From the IMG/VR virus record IMGVR_UViG_3300025151_000031, positions 1-64,000 of that record: 64,000 nucleotides of DNA. One strand, written 5' to 3'. The translations under genes were made by a program, and so were the position numbers. The stretch comes from a virus. The stretch's first letter is position 1. Every line of letters begins with the position of its first letter. The notes under the pieces were generated by a model. The model was given only the letters and a program-made list of their open reading frames with translations, searched no databases and was not told the DNA's origin. Of the stretch, positions 12,001 to 19,228 are shown piece by piece.

Positions 12001-13834
12001 TGATCCTGAAATTAGATGGGCAGATAATAAACGACTAGCAGCATTAAATGAAGCAGAAAACGACTTTATGGTAGCTGTAATGTCTTATGCATTAAAATCT
12101 GAAGGTGATGTAAGGTTATATGATAGAATAGAATCTTTATTCCAGGGACCAAATAGCCTTCCTATACAAGTTAAAAAACTTCAACAATTAGGTAAGTATC
12201 AAGCTAATCCTTTTGTAGCAGGATTATTACCTATTATTGATGAAACTAGAGGGGATTTAAAGAAAACAGATAATATAAAATATTATCATAGAATTTTAAA
12301 TACATATGAAAAGAATTTACTTAGAGATGCATTCTTAGAGTTACCTGAAAATTTCCAAAACGCATTAATAGACTTTGGAATACTACAATCTGGTTTGTCT
12401 TCTACTAATGTATCCTTTTTAAATCTAGTTCCTAATGAAAAATATGCATCTAGAGCAGTAAATATTATTCCTCAAATGAGAAATTTAAAAATTGATGCTA
12501 CTAATGAAGGGCTATCTAATTTTTATAATAACTTCTTTAAAAATAATGCAGAGAATTCTAATGTAGTTCCAAGGGTACCATATAGTAAAAGAGCAAAAGA
12601 TAAATTAGGCAATACTTTAGATAGACCTAAAATTGTAGAAAGCGATTCTTTGGGAAGGTTCCCGTATTTAGCTGTAACTGTTCAGTCAGTTGATGCTAAA
12701 ACTGCAAAGTTAATGAGAGACAGAGGAGAAAAAGTACCTACAAAGGTAAAACTTTTTAAAAACACGTATAGATTAGGCCCACCTTTTACTCTTCCAAATG
12801 GAGATCAAATAAGATTTTGGCAATATATGGAAGTAGATAAATTAGGTAATGGTAAATTCTTAAAAGAATATCCTCCTAATAATCAAACTTCTGTTATACC
12901 AGGTAATCTTTCTTCAAATAGAAGCGTAGAAATTATAAGCAAACTAGTACATAAACCGTATCCACTTAAAATGGATCCTTGGCAAATATCTTCTATAAGT
13001 AATGGACAAACAACATCTTTAGCAAATCCTGTTAAAAAATTAACTTCAGGTACATATGTATTACCTAATGCTAGTATAATAGAAATTGCATTAGAAGGAA
13101 GCGTTACTGTTAAAGACTTAAGAAGTTTATCTGAAAAAAGTGTATTTGCCAATAGATTAGGATATAGAAATTGGGATACTTTAGTAAGATCTATTAATAG
13201 TGGAAAAAATACAATACCTAAAAAATGGTTAAAAAATGAAACTGCAATAGATGTACATAGAATTGAACATAGAATAGTTCCTCCTAACCCTGAAAATAAA
13301 ATACAATCTGACTTATCAGTTAGATTTACTCCTAAAGAAGTAGAAGAGTTAGATGGTTGGGGAGCAGGGCCTGCAGGAGGACCAATGGTAAAGGCTGTTA
13401 AAGAAAAATTAGAACAAGAAATTGAAAAGCAAATAGATGAAGGTAAATCTACATTTATTGTAGATCTAAGCCCTGGAATGGGATTAATGGCCGCAGATGT
13501 TCTTATTAGAAAACAAAGAGAATTAGCTCGTATTAACCAAAATATAAGTATAGTTGGAGTACGACCTTTTAGATCTCAACCAAACAAATGGCCTAAAGGC
13601 TGGCAAGAAGAATATAAATTAATTGTAAGATTATTAGAAAAAAATCCTAACTTTGTAAAAACTTTATATAAAGATCCTAAAACTAAACAAGAAGCAGGAG
13701 AACTTTATTCTAAAGGATCTTCATGGATTGTATCTAAAGCAAAAACTGAAATAGATATTAATTTAAATGAAATCAAAGAACTATTAGAACTGGAAGCTAA
13801 TGACAGACTAGATAGTCAAGAATGTAATCCTTAA
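2..13834 (+). CDS. Giant virion RNA polymerase polyprotein (5' end outside window)
   Basis: The frame is open from the first complete codon at position 2, so the Met at 281 is internal and at least 4610 residues are visible. In order: helical, coiled-coil-rich region (to about nt 3200); beta-rich and mixed region; an acidic Asp-rich linker near nt 5830; a zincin-like metallopeptidase with HEAYH at 6107-6121 and an EVEEYLAEEF segment near 6250 that can supply the third ligand; the RNA polymerase core with GSDFDID (aspartates at 10376-10390), preceded by a GFRIPTDGLHS block that parallels the conserved RPPTLH/NADFDGD region of cellular RNAPs; and a C-terminal SLOG-like domain (about 13315-13830). 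Known: crAss-like phages carry such a single-chain RNAP in the virion and inject it to transcribe early genes. Inference: the zincin may process the chain. It ends 3 nt before the next giant gene. Length far exceeds the roughly 2200-residue phi14:2 enzyme, so this is a fused form. Confidence 0.9.
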   Translation, partial: ARKIKGTAKAVGFGNRAWQGARIGRQIITGAGYEAGVEARHHYNHLKEEIINAWTRERGRKLTDEELAEIEEIATASSNAVFATNLALVGASNMLMLGKLYGPGYALQKTATGAGKVAFTTAKTGEKTARAAYRSTSKFRQTLKQGISRTKNVLGVPLYEGFVEEGGQNVITTALHDYNFHKYGDSKKRTKSMLEAAVGGFNETYGEDDGMTEVMMGFILGAIGLPGQGGNIIATQERLKEVRKKEQMSDFMADYYNKNKDLMAAIKANADFMTETQELTALMDKAMADGNIAAFKDLENDQIFSYVKSKLMTGQFSDIKSDAEAIREMSDQEFMTQFGYDQSNFSDPSEISIRKNQAADSIIERARKIQEAYKVVDQIWDPGNAWTKDERNEIRDRMAHDLSVLDNVDERMHTLENRLAKLTGGVIQETEETKEAGATRTISYKYRNKEGQEQTRTFTIGDFSNGSLLYQYQQLSEKLKGDITPIEGLTEEQTKEVIEAQLEQLREAINGRTGSPEIDLANLSPEEINLLSAFSDQLDNWIKQDDAGGVKNLKEVMQILKDLRHLRGRKQEFIQRFNEIAYGKKAKRQYIQRVERYVEDIGKETAMEGINHPRARQLFNKYGTSAKFKVGDKYYRFTEDGNLIEEGDDTATPVDSSILKDISQQDIITDSQERAKKFIEALDAIKKDKGEKVKKVIRQIDETEKEVEALIDKIVDQGLEDQVKTGRSKGKFIKRKEVKKTLDSLNEQIDTGFKLLEELEQTKRDLQAQIEYIENLVNTHYDPQSQTFVTDPIQLYETGQEMIVESASQLGVLADILSPQDMTIDPGVAEQVANEIIDSINEFSKQNEEVSQTLSEKLQQLREYRDVLEKSLISRLNEMPGLRASAYPQSENMNELYLDTINDLEVKISEILQQEEDMKIPPEDRIGATLKFQFDILTGNIEYQKHKGFPTYEDYKRFISKNPSVFRDLDALGLSVLRETEIAFGEARFLRRELEATDQEIEEYKQILKQIEASKDPTVDNQLHAATMLQSASKYTQVIEEMLQKMFELQTKVIEPKAEESKDNSREKPSTKEKNLKNPISRNIDEKDIREKGTKFKNVGGKIYYRPDISNTGFSKTAGNHYQALIDYEDLSTTDKEGNLIPKEGLSEQDIAKRNNAEAQLVFYKTTEQFLELRKDSKSKVGLMPVVSSNIPNNLKEELGSPIDQGSTPTVKVTSESERIKALDKTLNKEDRGFVDLMRKRKGRSQEIINQTIKQKAGNTAAGNQLLERYKAEDTLSNPEGKREAQLISAFSLLYTNKFQPVSAIEPVLDGESGRASKVDQTIREYEAWKTSGTGGKNAWYNTTTKLFDNTGDMSSSETADIKLVLVYTSGNRKGTPVRVNNSGKISKDGKGRIVYTSMMDSDFYLKDENGDYLVDKKGNKLPRFTNNNNLTQTVIDAKIQEHKDLRESLIEEAEEGKKTNRIFTITSYNPGMPNVMSKDGAPLLFPVRGRAVGKKKSLKDVDIKIANIVNNDGTSNITVGGVIYDIPKPGMVYTVINGNLAPLKVRNLNDSEVDSIVNMLRLFEKNMELLQAQGITGEELISRAAVIEGADDALPIFEYLRHIIYYGPNTNLEGFDKRFRLSFNKNRKGYVYGENGFISQAQLKANDPAAIADFKNFLRTKTHQISKFAVDKSVTKAKGKETVYTPFVEVSLNDDLTIKEKKVWANYKEYLLQEREDTDFAPPLQTSMNEADGDFTAPQTKYRYLRYTAGKKQRSTLQSNNPIPSVEAPVGKYEYGEVQSASLAEEKRTIAALKNKQKVTIENKDLGIPQIVDPTKKGAVKSLNSVYGLFDSSAPELEDMTISKYVSLLEKDLDEYENEFYSVPFSDFTFVKRRPDAEQALEKIKMNTSKSNSKAADQMKKNQEFDERTGSDRDFLDLFKDAQKTISEGVDEYTSKDLKDEDFDDDNFDDDSVDVANLDVRGIEGGTTRLQVESSERSVEEVMKEIKKAKEMIPWADIELVTGFIKGNTPFVVGQSRGWGRILVSNLGPSGVVYHEAYHQVWRNAIPVKLRKAATRYVNNLDGIGRTFQGKKKDFSKFNSLEVEEYLAEEFRKWIITGGKYKSEIYSAKKKGIIANIFDRLKRLLRNLLGLDSNLRPSDDMLEVAELFQGIAAGDYSRLTEMDTIAIKDADQDLNEVKLSSREIFDNDKIANMALLPDNRNGRKTSARFSMDVLSTLTRHFGESLFENEIPLKNITTRDLDKFTTPEKKAEFNTKIENAYIAAIRNMVKELGTLGKLKREAWIKTGEKNTQLEEDLKRIIYLRNYLKSNYRNVIEGHRSYLNTLGLDISQTYDSLTDTMDITELDRTKDVFGIMESFEFSSIATTHPMMKLMIGTLPGSFNTTQTKGVVDFNEAMNFLFEKLQGTTDLKSQLLILESLKDTKPWIQSLLNRLNPDLSGTSNFTYSELKIHNLFNQTFSKTKNEFLTQLIDEDGNIYSVDANQTTVANLKGGQWLANLMGKLNEKGLVKLDKKGEVKIDLTHKIKFESLNQKISILDFRSNPKLKNYFSGAAGIEFLQAFGIEFTNPEAMLASTEEIDGKAIPDIINEAALWIINQISLDRNAANIYDQNSLDIKTRLGKLIKAEMLFSDDVIEHRHFNPEGKPIYGITLNTYMSKIANQITNGILPKHLDPNFNPYTTNSIVVRQLPKGGIVKMQVIEGLRINKMGDQGTLSKNLTPADRIASNLNSVLKNGVFPILRTGDLGTEFGVKLPFNTFRNIDSAKKEILGYILDEILVSQKLNTEGLGSDINKFREDAKDLRVFKDILALSDNDLFKNNLKRVLQGEQDVSEFMTTHGDHMFEMVKFYLEDQASETIKIWTENRIVDSIDRGYFDNNAIDNSIIQNIVGDIKNKRKLTDAQLIKVAEAFVINDFIANTEQLKIFFGDPAHYKAFYKRTKGAAGTKKFARSDVFIDEWLNKEENKRRDNKVADGTAEVVVMEDPMSESVWSTEYERYLGDPGRLYRTNPEADANAWANMHFYRELMIRVGDWTDQQEDLYKKMFDPNQEDLTIEELTAFPPLKPQYFGPQVTGEAFSPMYMMKLSLTPLFPQMTVMNGQRTQLADLMDDMSDKQIDIVLHPSGVKVGHKVTEEGITPPFYNEQGVINKIDPDSASTIDLSYFGVQLDISPKPKSFSTIGTQARTHILGNLYHNGVPKDYPVNAAISWDNLNEIEKIAASPVHAKAVRYTQLVNGFSVQARQKVLDKFNLIQENGKYKLKDGDMSKFIDFIQAEIAKRKWPENIAEGVNWLLSRNENERVFDILVNKGMIETLLFSTIGKSAIAQKFKGDLKVQVSSTGFEVTARAVKQKDLKGNFGLGTGTLEFYHKEDTNDRNSKTLGMEVYMPHYFKEYFGQDMEIRPDGIYSAEGVKVGDNSLLEIIGFRIPTDGLHSIEFIKVKGFLPEAAGPMIVVPSEITVKAGSDFDIDKLTLYFPSYKRLFDGTIVKRRYIDGDTNNDEVLEQLYNQVYGPTINYAKELDRSLAEADRNKEGDEVYDSSIEDLMKAMFGEEAFQDATEYTEAELDVLLKQFKANENLDPKTREDFVIDQYKKLKDRLKYIPSVQEYIKENKGKPAAELNHPGAVQNEIMDIMKDVLSDPDSYEQLLHPIGIKRLGDVADVVRAATNQPIRSEKDNLGYAELISFPNRHKVNTELMVGKRGLGIAAVNATHQVKSQLANLHVPHNKIINHFGNEFKIGLHFEGFESSSQGGVIDLGRIYDSQGENISEVLSELVNAFADVSEDPIILDLNLVQETASAAYFLIRAGVPVETVVLFLNQPIIKEYIQRRNINNSKFLNARGKDVPVHDLVDSLLNKYEAEGIAKLSKTPTIFSQDRLQLMMGKTFVEMKASQENAQEKYLDDQLQIFNHFRMYDAIGTKLTQLTIGTSHDTKAAKNRNHAKLLLDRSDEIISSEYFVNSKKLLDNTHLGEFRNTVDTSSKMFNNFFISELAGVRHVAQLDKIFEVFSDPEIRWADNKRLAALNEAENDFMVAVMSYALKSEGDVRLYDRIESLFQGPNSLPIQVKKLQQLGKYQANPFVAGLLPIIDETRGDLKKTDNIKYYHRILNTYEKNLLRDAFLELPENFQNALIDFGILQSGLSSTNVSFLNLVPNEKYASRAVNIIPQMRNLKIDATNEGLSNFYNNFFKNNAENSNVVPRVPYSKRAKDKLGNTLDRPKIVESDSLGRFPYLAVTVQSVDAKTAKLMRDRGEKVPTKVKLFKNTYRLGPPFTLPNGDQIRFWQYMEVDKLGNGKFLKEYPPNNQTSVIPGNLSSNRSVEIISKLVHKPYPLKMDPWQISSISNGQTTSLANPVKKLTSGTYVLPNASIIEIALEGSVTVKDLRSLSEKSVFANRLGYRNWDTLVRSINSGKNTIPKKWLKNETAIDVHRIEHRIVPPNPENKIQSDLSVRFTPKEVEELDGWGAGPAGGPMVKAVKEKLEQEIEKQIDEGKSTFIVDLSPGMGLMAADVLIRKQRELARINQNISIVGVRPFRSQPNKWPKGWQEEYKLIVRLLEKNPNFVKTLYKDPKTKQEAGELYSKGSSWIVSKAKTEIDINLNEIKELLELEANDRLDSQECNP

Positions 13835-13837
13835 ATT

Positions 13838-16800
13838 ATGGCATGTAGAGTAATAAGAGATAGCGCAGATAATGTAGTAGAAGTTTTTGCTCAAAACGGG
13901 CAACCTTCTTTACTTTTTCAAAGTTTAAAAGGCATTTTAGACAATAATGCTAATGATGCATATAAAGCATATTTAAAAACTAGAACCTCTAGTTTTAGAT
14001 CTAAATTTGCAGACTTTAATAATTTTGACGAAAATGGTGAATTTGCATTTGAAGCTAATCAACTACAAAGAGTCGTAGATGATTTAGGAAAAATTAAAAA
14101 GAAAGATATAAAATCTGAAACAGAACAAGCTATACAAAGCTATGATCTTATAGATGAAAACGGAAATCCTAGAGTTTTTAATAATCCACAAGTAGCTGCA
14201 GATATAGAGCAAAGAATTAAACAAGACTATCCTAATTTACAATTAAAATCTACTACAGTTGATAATAAAACTATACTTAAAGTAGGAGAAAATAGTCAAT
14301 TTGATGCTAATAATATTTTTTATCAACTTGAAAACGATGACTTAAGAGCTGCAAAAGACACGTTAGATTCTAAAATGAAATCTTTTCTATCTCATATAGG
14401 GGTAGATATTAAACTTGTAGACAGTTTAACAGATAGAAATGGTGAAGTGCTATCTGGAATAGCTAAAGCAGACATGTTAAGCAAAGTAATACAAGTCGTA
14501 GAAAACAAAGCTGATGTATCTACTCTCCCTGAAGAAGCAGCCCACTTTTTTGTAGAGATATTAAAATCTACAAACAATCCTTTATATAATTCAATGAATA
14601 ATCTAGTTGAAGGGTATGAACTTTTTGACAAAGTTGTAAGTGAGTATGGAAGTAATCCTATGTATCAAAATGAAGACGGGACTCCAAACATGGAAAAAAT
14701 AAGAGACGAGGCTATTGGTAAATTAATAGCAAGAGAAATAGTTGACCAACACAATAAAGATGAGGACATAGAGAAATTAGGAAGATTTAAAAGATGGTTT
14801 GCTAAGGTAATGAATGCTATTAAAAAGATGTTTGGGGGAGTATTTAAAAATCCATATCAAAGAGCAGCCTATCAAATGTTAAATACTTCTATTAAAGAGT
14901 ATAAAGATATTTCTAGGTCTATACAATCTACAGATCAATACTTACAACAAGAAAATCCTTCTACAGAAGTAGTTAAACCAGTAGGGCATAGTCAACAAGA
15001 TATTGTAGACTCTATTTTAAGAGATCATAACAATATAAAAATGAGAGCTATAGATAAAACAGATCTAAAGCTTAGTAAAGTGATTACAGAACAAGATGAC
15101 GACCTTACTATGAACATGTATGAGTATACTGATCCTGAAACGGGACAGACACATACAATATCTAAAAGGGTTAGTTTTAGAAATGCTGCAAACTTTGCAA
15201 GAAAGTTTAGATATGACATGGCTAAAATAAAAGAAATAAATGGCTCTGTACGATCTATTCATGCAAGAAATAATGGTACACACTTACACGGCGTTTCTCA
15301 AATGCTAGCAGAGTATTATGGTAGTAGATCTAATGCAAAATTTGTAGAAGTTATTGATACAAATGGCGAAGGAATAAAAAGTATTGGGGACATAAAAACA
15401 TTTGCAAATACTCAAATAAAAATAGGGGAAACTCCATTTAATAATTTAAAAAAGGGAGTTAGTAAGGTAATACAACAAATAAATAAAGAACAAGAAAGAA
15501 TAGATCCTAAAGGAAAAGCTAAAATATTAACAGAAGCTGTAGTATATGATAGATTAAACGATGAAGCGGGTACTATAGATTTACTAGTAGTATTTTCAGA
15601 TGGTTCTACAGGTATATTTGATTGGAAATTTATAGTTAATCCTGCTCCTAGATACAACGTACCAAAAAGATACGGGGATAAAACAAAGCTAGCAGATAAA
15701 GCTATATTTGAATCTAAAATGGATGGGTGGAATACTCAAATATCAGCATATAAACAAATGCTAAGTAAAATACATGGATCTAAAAAAGTTAGATTTACAC
15801 GTATAATACCTGCGCATGCACAATTTGCAGTAAAAAACTATATGAAAAAGGATTTTACTCCAATAAATAAGGTGGAAGCTATTATGATGGGAAGGGACCA
15901 AAATGAAATACTGGACCAGATCTCAGTAGCATTAGAGCAAACTGATTATAAAGGAATAAATAAATTACTTGAAAAATTTTACGATAAAAGAAGAAACCTT
16001 AAGATACAACTAAGAAATGTAAAAGGTAAAAAGAAAGTAAAGTTTGAAAAGCTTAGATCTGAAGCAGCTAAAGTTGAGCAGACTATACAAGCTTTAACTG
16101 TACAAAGAAATGTAATGGATGTAATTTTAAATGCGGGTAGAAGAATAGCATTAATTGGAGATAAAGTTGGAATTAGTGATCCTACTCATCCAGATTATTT
16201 AGAATTAGATGATTTAGTTGACGCATTAGAAGATTTGGCTACTTTTGAAGAGTTAGCTGCTAACACTGCAATCTATTTAAAAGATTTAAGATCTAGTAAA
16301 GATGCAGAAATAAGAAAATCTGCTGCTGCCATACAAAAAGCCGTAGACAGAGCTACTGGTATTATAGAACGTAACGTTGAAGTTATAAAACAAGGAATGT
16401 TTGACAGGCTAACTACGAAAGCTGATAAAATGGATGGAGAAGATCTTACAGAATCCCCAAAAGAATTAGGGTTTTTTGATCGTAATGGTAGACAAATGAG
16501 TCAAATGCCTCATCCTATATTTAGAGTAGGTTATAATCGTATATTAAAATCTTTTAATAAAATTAAAGGAGCTACAGAAGGGTTGAAAGGAGAAGAAGAT
16601 GAACCTGGAACTATAATGCATGAACTAAAACTTTTAAAAAATTGGAGCAAATCTAAATACGGTAAAGAAAGTTTACAAAAAGCTTATCGTATGATGATTA
16701 AAGATAATATTGTAAAAGATGAAAAAGGAAAAGAAACTATATTATCTAGAACATTAGCTGCTAAATTTGGTTCTGATTTTTATCAATCAGTAAGACAAAA

Positions 16801-19228
16801 AATTGCTGATAGAGATGCCAAGTGGATGAGAGAAAATTTCAAAATTAAAAAAGATGCTAATGAAATATATAAGAGGCAATTGGAGTTGAAAAGAGCATTT
16901 GAAGAAATCCATAATGCAGATGTTTTTGAAATTGACGACGAGACGGGAAAGAAAAAGAAAGTGAAGGACAATGCAAATTTAAGAAAAGAAAATATAAAAA
17001 GATGGGAATTAAATAACAATATATTTTTACCTTCAGACGAAGCTTGGTTAAAATCTAGTTGGTGGTTTTATTTAGAACCAAAAAATCCAGAAGAAAATTA
17101 TTCAAAAGAATTTAAAGAATTAAATAAGCCAGGAAATGAAGGAGCGCTTAGATTCTATAATTTTTATAAAGAAAATATACAAAAATTAGCAGATGTTGCT
17201 GGAATACACCTTGATCATAACTTTATACCAAATGTAAAAGATGGTTTAGTTGATAGTATTATTAATAATCCATTTAATATGTCAGAGTTTTTTGATTCTA
17301 TATCAAGAGCAATGGTAGTCCATGAAGAGCAGGAAGATATGGGTATATATAACGATGGAAAATTAGTAAGCCAAATACCTTTATTGTATACAGCAGATAT
17401 GAGAAATAGTAAAGGAGAATTAGATGCCAGTTTAAAATCTATAGATCTGGCTAGTAGTTTATTTGCTATGTCTAAATCAGTATACACTTTTAAGTATATG
17501 AATGAGATAGAAGCAGAGCTTCTTGCATTGAAAACTTATTTAGCAAACGTAGGTGAAACTCAAACTAATTTAAGAGGTAAGATAGTATTAAAAGAAGATG
17601 GATCAATAAAAATTGCAGACACTAGTTCTAAAACAATTGATACTTACGAAAAATTTGTTAAATTTTATTTGTATGGACAGAAAATACAAAGTAAAGATCA
17701 TGTAGCTAAAGTATTTGGTAGAAGTATAAGTCTTAATAAGACTGTACAAGCTGCTATGTCGTATTATTCTGCAAGAACATTAGGACTATCTTTAACTCCC
17801 GCATTTGCTGCTAGAATAATTGGAGGAATAAATATGTGGGTAGATTCTGTAGATGGAATGCATTATAATAGAAAACAATTAAGAAAAGCACATAGATTAT
17901 GGATGACCCAAGGTAAGATGGTTAGATCAGCAGCAGTTATGTTCGATCCTTTTCAACAGGGTATGCAATGGAGACATTTGAAAGACTTATCTATGAAAAA
18001 GATATCAAAATATATTGATGCTAATTATTTATATACGTTTTTAAGGGGGGCAGATGAAAATATGGATAGTTTAGTAGCTATATCTATGATGCAAAATTAT
18101 ACGATAGATACTACAGGTAGCGCAAATGAAAAGGCAGATGATTATAATCCAGATTATGGACAAATAAAAAGAATGGAGGATATGCCTGAAGGGGCTGTAT
18201 CTTTATTAGATCAATTTGAAGAGTCTTATAAAAAAGGCAGTATAATGATCAAAGGCTTAACGGACGAGAATTTTATGCATTTTAGAGAAATGATTAAAGA
18301 GGTGGCTGGTAAGCAAAAGGGTCATATGAGTAATGAAAATGTAATAGCGGGAGATCTTACTTTAATAGGGCATGTAATGATGCATTTTAAAGGGTTCTTT
18401 CCTAAAATGTTTGAAACTAGATTAGGACCTACAAGATTTAATAGAGTATTGAAAGAATTTGAAGAAGGAAGATATTGGGGATTTTTAAAAGGAAGTACGT
18501 ATGGAGATACTTTTAGCGATGCTGATGCTATAAAAAGTGAAATAGTATTTGGAGATATTATAAAGGGGGCTGCTCGAAGAGGCGCAGAAGCTTTTATGCA
18601 TTTTACTATGCTAAAAAAGTTTATTACTAATCCTATAGAAAGGCAAAGATTAATAGATAAAGGAAAGTGGACAGATAAAATGCAAGCGAGTTATGAAAAG
18701 AAACAAGCTGCTATTGAAAAAGAATTTAGACATCTGCAAGAAAATAGTACAGATCCTAGAATTAAAAGTATGGGTATAAAAGAGTTTATGAAAATGAGGC
18801 AAAAATCTGTTAATCGTACATTTTCTGAACTTAGATGGTTATTTGGATTTTATTTAGTATCAATGGGATTAGGAATGGGAGTAGGTCCAGATGACGAACC
18901 AATAGGTAAGAGTACTTGGGCAGGAAGAAAACTATATTTGCTTCTTTCTAGATCTCAAAATGAATTAGCATTTTTAATGAATCCAAATGAGTTTGTTAAT
19001 ATGGTTAAGAGTCCATTCCCAATACTACAATTATTTAAAGATATTACAAATTTAGTAGAGAATACGCAACAAGAAACTTTAGAGTTATTAGGATTAATAC
19101 CTGATAATCCAAGAGATAAAACACCTATGTTCTATCGTACATTGCATTTTGTTCCAGGCTTTAGCCATGCAAACTATTTATTTGAATTCTATTCTACGGG
19201 TAAGAATAACCCATATACAGGAAGATAG
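13838..19228 (+). CDS. Giant virion protein with PD-(D/E)XK nuclease domain (1796 aa)
   Basis: Second giant virion protein, starting 3 nt after the RNAP polyprotein stop. Around residue 232 is LPEEAAHFF followed by a helical stretch and DEAIGKLIAREI, the layout of a zincin with the first His of HExxH replaced by Glu. Residues about 480-640 carry a RecB/Cas4-type PD-(D/E)XK nuclease: a His-containing GTHLHG segment, D581 in GTIDLL, D595-W-K597, and the QxxxY motif Q634-Y638. The second half is long, helical and lysine-rich, with one possible membrane segment near residues 1665-1685 (WLFGFYLVSMGLGMG). The nuclease assignment rests on the complete motif set; virion location is inferred from size and its place next to the virion RNAP. 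Possible roles are host DNA degradation or genome processing after injection. The end abuts the convergent gene with no gap. Confidence 0.8.
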   Translation: MACRVIRDSADNVVEVFAQNGQPSLLFQSLKGILDNNANDAYKAYLKTRTSSFRSKFADFNNFDENGEFAFEANQLQRVVDDLGKIKKKDIKSETEQAIQSYDLIDENGNPRVFNNPQVAADIEQRIKQDYPNLQLKSTTVDNKTILKVGENSQFDANNIFYQLENDDLRAAKDTLDSKMKSFLSHIGVDIKLVDSLTDRNGEVLSGIAKADMLSKVIQVVENKADVSTLPEEAAHFFVEILKSTNNPLYNSMNNLVEGYELFDKVVSEYGSNPMYQNEDGTPNMEKIRDEAIGKLIAREIVDQHNKDEDIEKLGRFKRWFAKVMNAIKKMFGGVFKNPYQRAAYQMLNTSIKEYKDISRSIQSTDQYLQQENPSTEVVKPVGHSQQDIVDSILRDHNNIKMRAIDKTDLKLSKVITEQDDDLTMNMYEYTDPETGQTHTISKRVSFRNAANFARKFRYDMAKIKEINGSVRSIHARNNGTHLHGVSQMLAEYYGSRSNAKFVEVIDTNGEGIKSIGDIKTFANTQIKIGETPFNNLKKGVSKVIQQINKEQERIDPKGKAKILTEAVVYDRLNDEAGTIDLLVVFSDGSTGIFDWKFIVNPAPRYNVPKRYGDKTKLADKAIFESKMDGWNTQISAYKQMLSKIHGSKKVRFTRIIPAHAQFAVKNYMKKDFTPINKVEAIMMGRDQNEILDQISVALEQTDYKGINKLLEKFYDKRRNLKIQLRNVKGKKKVKFEKLRSEAAKVEQTIQALTVQRNVMDVILNAGRRIALIGDKVGISDPTHPDYLELDDLVDALEDLATFEELAANTAIYLKDLRSSKDAEIRKSAAAIQKAVDRATGIIERNVEVIKQGMFDRLTTKADKMDGEDLTESPKELGFFDRNGRQMSQMPHPIFRVGYNRILKSFNKIKGATEGLKGEEDEPGTIMHELKLLKNWSKSKYGKESLQKAYRMMIKDNIVKDEKGKETILSRTLAAKFGSDFYQSVRQKIADRDAKWMRENFKIKKDANEIYKRQLELKRAFEEIHNADVFEIDDETGKKKKVKDNANLRKENIKRWELNNNIFLPSDEAWLKSSWWFYLEPKNPEENYSKEFKELNKPGNEGALRFYNFYKENIQKLADVAGIHLDHNFIPNVKDGLVDSIINNPFNMSEFFDSISRAMVVHEEQEDMGIYNDGKLVSQIPLLYTADMRNSKGELDASLKSIDLASSLFAMSKSVYTFKYMNEIEAELLALKTYLANVGETQTNLRGKIVLKEDGSIKIADTSSKTIDTYEKFVKFYLYGQKIQSKDHVAKVFGRSISLNKTVQAAMSYYSARTLGLSLTPAFAARIIGGINMWVDSVDGMHYNRKQLRKAHRLWMTQGKMVRSAAVMFDPFQQGMQWRHLKDLSMKKISKYIDANYLYTFLRGADENMDSLVAISMMQNYTIDTTGSANEKADDYNPDYGQIKRMEDMPEGAVSLLDQFEESYKKGSIMIKGLTDENFMHFREMIKEVAGKQKGHMSNENVIAGDLTLIGHVMMHFKGFFPKMFETRLGPTRFNRVLKEFEEGRYWGFLKGSTYGDTFSDADAIKSEIVFGDIIKGAARRGAEAFMHFTMLKKFITNPIERQRLIDKGKWTDKMQASYEKKQAAIEKEFRHLQENSTDPRIKSMGIKEFMKMRQKSVNRTFSELRWLFGFYLVSMGLGMGVGPDDEPIGKSTWAGRKLYLLLSRSQNELAFLMNPNEFVNMVKSPFPILQLFKDITNLVENTQQETLELLGLIPDNPRDKTPMFYRTLHFVPGFSHANYLFEFYSTGKNNPYTGR

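Noticed and set aside
4405-13152. Minus-strand ORFs inside the RNAP polyprotein
   Set aside because: Antisense shadows without domain features or spacing consistent with genes.
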